10,845 bases of DNA from JAGPKI01 sp052034135 (GTDB taxonomy: Bacteria; Caldisericota; Caldisericia; UBA6126; JAGPKI01). The DNA lies in the NCBI GenBank assembly GCA_052034135.1, contig JBPOJC010000095.1, positions 1 to 10,845 of the forward strand, read 5' to 3'. Under the pieces are notes generated by a model. It worked only from the letters and a program-made list of their open reading frames with translations. It was not told the origin of the DNA and did no database searches. Numbering within the stretch: position 1 is the first letter of the stretch; the number at the start of each line of letters is the position of its first letter. This document shows positions 7,798 through 10,845 of the stretch, piece by piece. Both the position numbers and the translations under genes were made by a program.

Positions 7798-7821
7798 AAG
7801 TTTTCTGTTTTTTATAAAATA

Positions 7822-7851
7822 TTGTTTAAGAAGTAAGCAAGTTTCTAAATA
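7822..7851 (+). promoter_or_regulatory. Possible sigma70-type promoter for the secreted DUF4932 gene
   Basis: TTGTTT (7822-7827) and TAAATA (7846-7851) are separated by 18 bases in the 84-bp gap after the DUF262 gene. The -35 matches the consensus in four of six positions and the surroundings are AT-rich, so chance matches are likely. The gap holds no ORF and no GC-rich terminator hairpin. Confidence 0.25.
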
Positions 7852-7871
7852 TTTAAGCATCTTTTAATATT

Positions 7872-7878
7872 GGAGGAG
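7872..7878 (+). promoter_or_regulatory. Strong Shine-Dalgarno site that decides the start of the secreted metallopeptidase-like gene
   Basis: GGAGGAG lies three bases before the ATG at 7882 (five bases counting from GGAGG). A TTG at 7870 is in frame but overlaps this site, and starting there would add MEEK before a textbook signal peptide. The ATG at 7882 is therefore the preferred start. Confidence 0.8.
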
Positions 7879-7881
7879 AAA

Positions 7882-10188
7882 ATGAAAAAGTTCTTTAAGA
7901 TTTATTTAAGTATTCTTCTCGTCATTTCTATTTCCTTGCCTATTAATGTTTTTACTAAGGAACAGAAATCCATAAATGTTTCCATTGATCCAAGAATGGA
8001 ACTACTTTCCATAGTGCAGTTCTTAAGCGATTATCCTATACTCACAAGGCTAAATTTCTCTTACAAGCAAGAAATAATGGATAATTTTTCTTCACTCAAA
8101 TACCACAATGCTGTTAGTTTATTTAAAGAAATGGCGAGAACGGGATTTAATTTCGATGCACCTCCTACTGCAATGCTTTTTCTATCTGACCCACCAGAGT
8201 TAAAAAATGTAATTCCCTTTACTAATTACATTATAATGCGAGCTGGTGGAAAGGAAAAACTTAACACCTTTATTGAATCTTTAAGAGATTTTGCGACTAA
8301 GTCTGATTTTATGAAGTTTTATTCCTCTCATAAAGATTTATATTCTAAAATCGTTAATAATGTTAAAAGTAAAATGAACGCTCAAGAATACATAGAGTTA
8401 CTTGAGAGTTATTATGGAATCTCGCAGAGTAGTTATAATATTGTCACCACACCTCTATTTCATTGTGGTGGATATGGCCCAAATATCGAGCGCGAAAATG
8501 GTTTGTTAGATATATACAGTATTATTGGTCCATGCGATGTAAAAAACAGTATTCCCATATTTGGTAGTGAAGAAGATTTTAAATACATTACCTGGCATGA
8601 GTTCAGCCATTCATTTGTAAATCCAGTTACCGAAAAATACAAAACCGAACTTAATAAATATTCCAAACTTTTTAGCCCCGTATCAGAAGCGATGTCAAAT
8701 ATGGCATATGGAGACTGGATAATATGCGTGAATGAGCATTTAGTAAGAGCTATTGTAGCAAGATTTAATGAGTTAAAAGTTAGTACTGAAGAGGCTAATA
8801 GTATTTTAAGAGCAGAGATTAATTTAGGTTTCGTCTATATTGAGCATATCTACAATTTACTTAAATTATATGAAAGCAATAGAAATAAATATCCTACATT
8901 TGCAGATTTCTATCCTGAAATAGTTTCTTTATTTAAAAATTTATCTGAGCTACCTCTCCTTCCAACTAACTTTAAAACTACAACTGTCTCTGTAAATGGT
9001 GTAAATCTTAAATGGGACGATAATTCAAGAGACGAAGAGGGCTTTAAGGTTTACAGGAAAGAAGGTGAAAACAGTGAGTTCACTCTTCTTGCAACTCTTA
9101 AAAAGAATACTGAAGAATTCGAGGATACTGATATAAGAGCAGGAAGAAAATATTCTTATAAAGTTTCTTCTTTTAATTCTAATGGTGAAAATTTTGCACC
9201 TCTTCCTGTTTATGTTACAGTTCCTAGGACTAAACCCTCAAAACCAGAAAATTTCGTAGCTACCTCTATTTATGGTAAGAATGCTAAGTTTACATGGGAA
9301 TACTCAAAAAATACTGATGGCTTTACAATTTATGAGCTTCTTGAAACCGAGAGAATAAAAATCATAGATTTAGATATGGACAAAAGAGAGGTGGAAATCA
9401 CTAATATTTCATATGGTAAGCATATTTATGTAATTACATCTTACTTTGAGTTAAACAATTCTGAGAGACTTTACAGCAAAGATTCAGATTTTCTTAACTT
9501 TACAGTACTCAAGCCTCCTAATAATCTTATAGCTTCTGCATTGGACAGTAAAACCATTAAACTTGAGTGGATTAATGGTGATAATTTTGCTGAAACAATA
9601 AAGATATTTAGAAAAAGCAAAGATGAAGTTGAATTTGTCGAAATTGTAAAATTAAAGTCCACAAACACATTCATCGATGAGAAATGTAAGCCCGAAACAG
9701 CTTATCTCTATTATCTCGAATCTTCAATAGGGAATAATATAATATCTGAAAAATCGAATATCGCAGAGGTTATAACACCTAAAGAAGTTAAGAAAATTGT
9801 TATACGGTTCTACATTGGTAAAAAGTATTATTATTTAAATGAAGAAAGAAAGGAAATGGATGTAGCACCTGTTATTTTGGAAGGAAGAACAATGCTTCCA
9901 ATAAGATATGTGGCAGATGCCATTGGTGCTGAGACTAAGTGGTTTGAGGAGGAGCAAAAGATTCAGATTCTCCTTAAGAGCACAATGATAGAGCTCTGGA
10001 TAGGTAAAAATACTGCAAAGGTAAATGGAGTAGACAAATTGTTAGATCCATCAAACCCAGAAGTTAAACCTGTTATTCTGCCACCAGGCAGGACTATGCT
10101 TCCAATAAGATTTGTAGTTGAGAACCTTGGATGTAAAGTAGATTGGGATCCATCTACACAAGAAGTTAAAATTACATATGAATCTTAA
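7882..10188 (+). CDS. Secreted DUF4932-type metallopeptidase-like protein with three FN3-like domains and duplicated copper-amine-oxidase-N-like C-terminus
   Basis: The protein has 768 residues. Residues 1 to about 25 are a signal peptide (MKKFFK, then a hydrophobic stretch ending near NVFT), so it is exported. Residues about 30-355 resemble DUF4932. They contain the zinc-protease motif HEFSH (239-243) in the context TWHEFSHSFVNP, and NEHLVRA with Glu285 as a possible third ligand (Glu269 is an alternative). This predicts a gluzincin-like metallopeptidase, but activity is unproven. Three fibronectin-III-like domains follow at about 362-446, 453-542 and 543-633 (VNLKWDDNSRDEEGFKVYRK, FTWEYSKNTDGFTIYE, IKLEWINGDNFAETIKIFRK). 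The C-terminus (about 640-766) is a copper-amine-oxidase N-terminal-like domain with two repeats, EGRTMLPIRYVADAIG and PGRTMLPIRFVVENLG. Such repeats are common in extracellular proteins of thermophilic anaerobes and bear no amine oxidase active site. It probably acts on or near the cell surface. The gene has its own ribosome site and probably its own promoter, and looks like a host gene next to the defence island. Confidence 0.85.
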   Translation: MKKFFKIYLSILLVISISLPINVFTKEQKSINVSIDPRMELLSIVQFLSDYPILTRLNFSYKQEIMDNFSSLKYHNAVSLFKEMARTGFNFDAPPTAMLFLSDPPELKNVIPFTNYIIMRAGGKEKLNTFIESLRDFATKSDFMKFYSSHKDLYSKIVNNVKSKMNAQEYIELLESYYGISQSSYNIVTTPLFHCGGYGPNIERENGLLDIYSIIGPCDVKNSIPIFGSEEDFKYITWHEFSHSFVNPVTEKYKTELNKYSKLFSPVSEAMSNMAYGDWIICVNEHLVRAIVARFNELKVSTEEANSILRAEINLGFVYIEHIYNLLKLYESNRNKYPTFADFYPEIVSLFKNLSELPLLPTNFKTTTVSVNGVNLKWDDNSRDEEGFKVYRKEGENSEFTLLATLKKNTEEFEDTDIRAGRKYSYKVSSFNSNGENFAPLPVYVTVPRTKPSKPENFVATSIYGKNAKFTWEYSKNTDGFTIYELLETERIKIIDLDMDKREVEITNISYGKHIYVITSYFELNNSERLYSKDSDFLNFTVLKPPNNLIASALDSKTIKLEWINGDNFAETIKIFRKSKDEVEFVEIVKLKSTNTFIDEKCKPETAYLYYLESSIGNNIISEKSNIAEVITPKEVKKIVIRFYIGKKYYYLNEERKEMDVAPVILEGRTMLPIRYVADAIGAETKWFEEEQKIQILLKSTMIELWIGKNTAKVNGVDKLLDPSNPEVKPVILPPGRTMLPIRFVVENLGCKVDWDPSTQEVKITYES

Positions 10189-10193
10189 ATAAT

Positions 10194-10845
10194 TTAGAGT
10201 TTATAGAACTTTTTAAGAAGTTTAGCAATTTTAAAGATATGGTCTGATATGCGCTCGAGGTCTGAGAGCATATCTAAATAGATTATTCCTGCATCGGGCT
10301 TACATACTCCCTGCATAAGCCTCTCGATGTGAGCGTTCCTTAAATCAACTTCCATCTTGTCGATTTCCATTTCTATTTCTTCAATTTTCTTAAAAGTTTC
10401 AATATTAAAGTTATCAAAATTCTGCATCATTATTTCATATTCAGACTTTACAGTATTTAGCATTTTCATTAAGTCCTCTTTTGCCTGATCGGTAAATTTA
10501 GCACCACTTTGTATCTTCTCTACAACAAGTTCAGCAGCTCCCCTAATAATATCCCCAATTCTCTCTAATTGAGATGAAACATTCACATAGAGGTTAACTT
10601 CCACTGATTGCTCTTGAGGGAGAGATTTAGACATTAGCAATGGAGCAAAAGCTTGAATTTCCTTGTTTATATTGTTGATTGCATTTTCGGTTGTTAAAAC
10701 TTGCTGTATTGGTTTCTTACTATTTTTAATAATCATTTCAAAGACTGTTTCCATGTTTCCTTTAACTATCTCCATCAATCTTATTGTTTCTTTTTTGAGT
10801 GCATCAAGAGCAAATGAAGGTATTTTTAAGAGTCTTTTATCGATA
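10194..10845 (-). CDS. C-terminal PhoU-like domain of a Na/Pi-cotransporter II family protein (5' end outside window)
   Basis: The minus-strand frame ends at TAA (10194-10196) and stays open to the right edge, giving about 216 visible residues. The beginning (IDKRLLKIPSFALDALKKETIRLMEIVKG) matches the linker after the transmembrane part of NptA/YjbB-type Na+/phosphate cotransporters (family style: LD-RLLKTPA-ALEQAKKE). The rest is a PhoU-like four-helix domain with the two characteristic metal-site segments, SSQLERIGDIIRGAAE and LSDLERISDHIFKIAK. The membrane domain, expected to be about 300 residues, would lie to the right of the window. A TTG at 10778 could be read as a start for a stand-alone PhoU-like protein of 194 aa, but the conserved residues upstream argue against it. 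The protein would bind or import phosphate at the cytoplasmic membrane, with the PhoU-like domain in the cytoplasm. It converges on the preceding gene with only a 5-bp gap. Confidence 0.85.
   Translation of the reverse strand, partial: IDKRLLKIPSFALDALKKETIRLMEIVKGNMETVFEMIIKNSKKPIQQVLTTENAINNINKEIQAFAPLLMSKSLPQEQSVEVNLYVNVSSQLERIGDIIRGAAELVVEKIQSGAKFTDQAKEDLMKMLNTVKSEYEIMMQNFDNFNIETFKKIEEIEMEIDKMEVDLRNAHIERLMQGVCKPDAGIIYLDMLSDLERISDHIFKIAKLLKKFYKL

Noticed and set aside
7801..7822. Intrinsic terminator after the DUF262 gene
   Set aside because: There are T runs but no GC-containing stem before them.
7870..7881. TTG start adding four residues to the secreted DUF4932 protein
   Set aside because: The TTG overlaps the GGAGGAG ribosome site; the ATG at 7882 has ideal spacing and begins a normal signal peptide.
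10207..10222. Terminator between the convergent genes (AACTT...AAGTT)
   Set aside because: The stem is only five bases with one G/C pair and lies inside the coding end of the cotransporter gene; too weak to call.

Overview
The window is AT-rich (roughly one third G+C by eye) and heavy in AGA/AGG arginine codons, as in many thermophilic or anaerobic bacteria. The combination of an exported protein with fibronectin-III and 'copper amine oxidase N-terminal-like' repeats, a Na/Pi-cotransporter-type PhoU protein and a large type I restriction operon would fit a Caldisericum-like, Dictyoglomus-like or thermophilic clostridial genome. This placement is an inference from protein style only, and no rRNA or marker gene is present to confirm it.

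Left part (1-5878): the downstream end of a type I restriction-modification operon, all on the + strand. It holds hsdS (its 5' end lies outside the window), then an unusual 495-residue gene overlapping hsdS by 20 bp, then hsdR (1058 aa). hsdM is not in the window and presumably lies upstream. The middle gene fuses an N-terminal RibD-like zinc deaminase domain to the GHKL-type ATPase and winged-helix module usually found in 'RecG C-terminal-like'/Schlafen-AlbA_2 proteins, and the deaminase sits where the AlbA_2 domain would normally be. It is the most interesting object here and a candidate accessory or effector component of the R-M system. Between it and hsdR is a 51-bp gap with a perfect 11-bp hairpin plus an extra direct copy of one arm, which could be an operator or attenuator controlling HsdR.

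Middle part (5879-7797): a 122-bp AT-rich leader and then a 598-aa DUF262/GmrSD-type protein. It has an IP-x-IQR-x-F-x-W motif, DGQQR, and a C-terminal HNH-like DVHHIFP motif, indicating a probable modification-dependent (type IV-like) restriction nuclease. Together with the type I operon it makes a small defence island.

Right part (7798-10845): apparently host genes. One is a secreted 768-aa protein with a signal peptide, a DUF4932-type HEFSH metallopeptidase-like domain, three fibronectin-III-like domains and a duplicated copper-amine-oxidase-N-like C-terminus. It converges, with a 5-bp gap, on a minus-strand gene whose visible 216 residues are the PhoU-like C-terminal domain of a Na/Pi-cotransporter family protein that runs off the right edge. 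The defence island therefore seems to end near 7800. No tRNA, rRNA, CRISPR array or insertion sequence was seen, and there is no gene-free stretch longer than about 125 bp.
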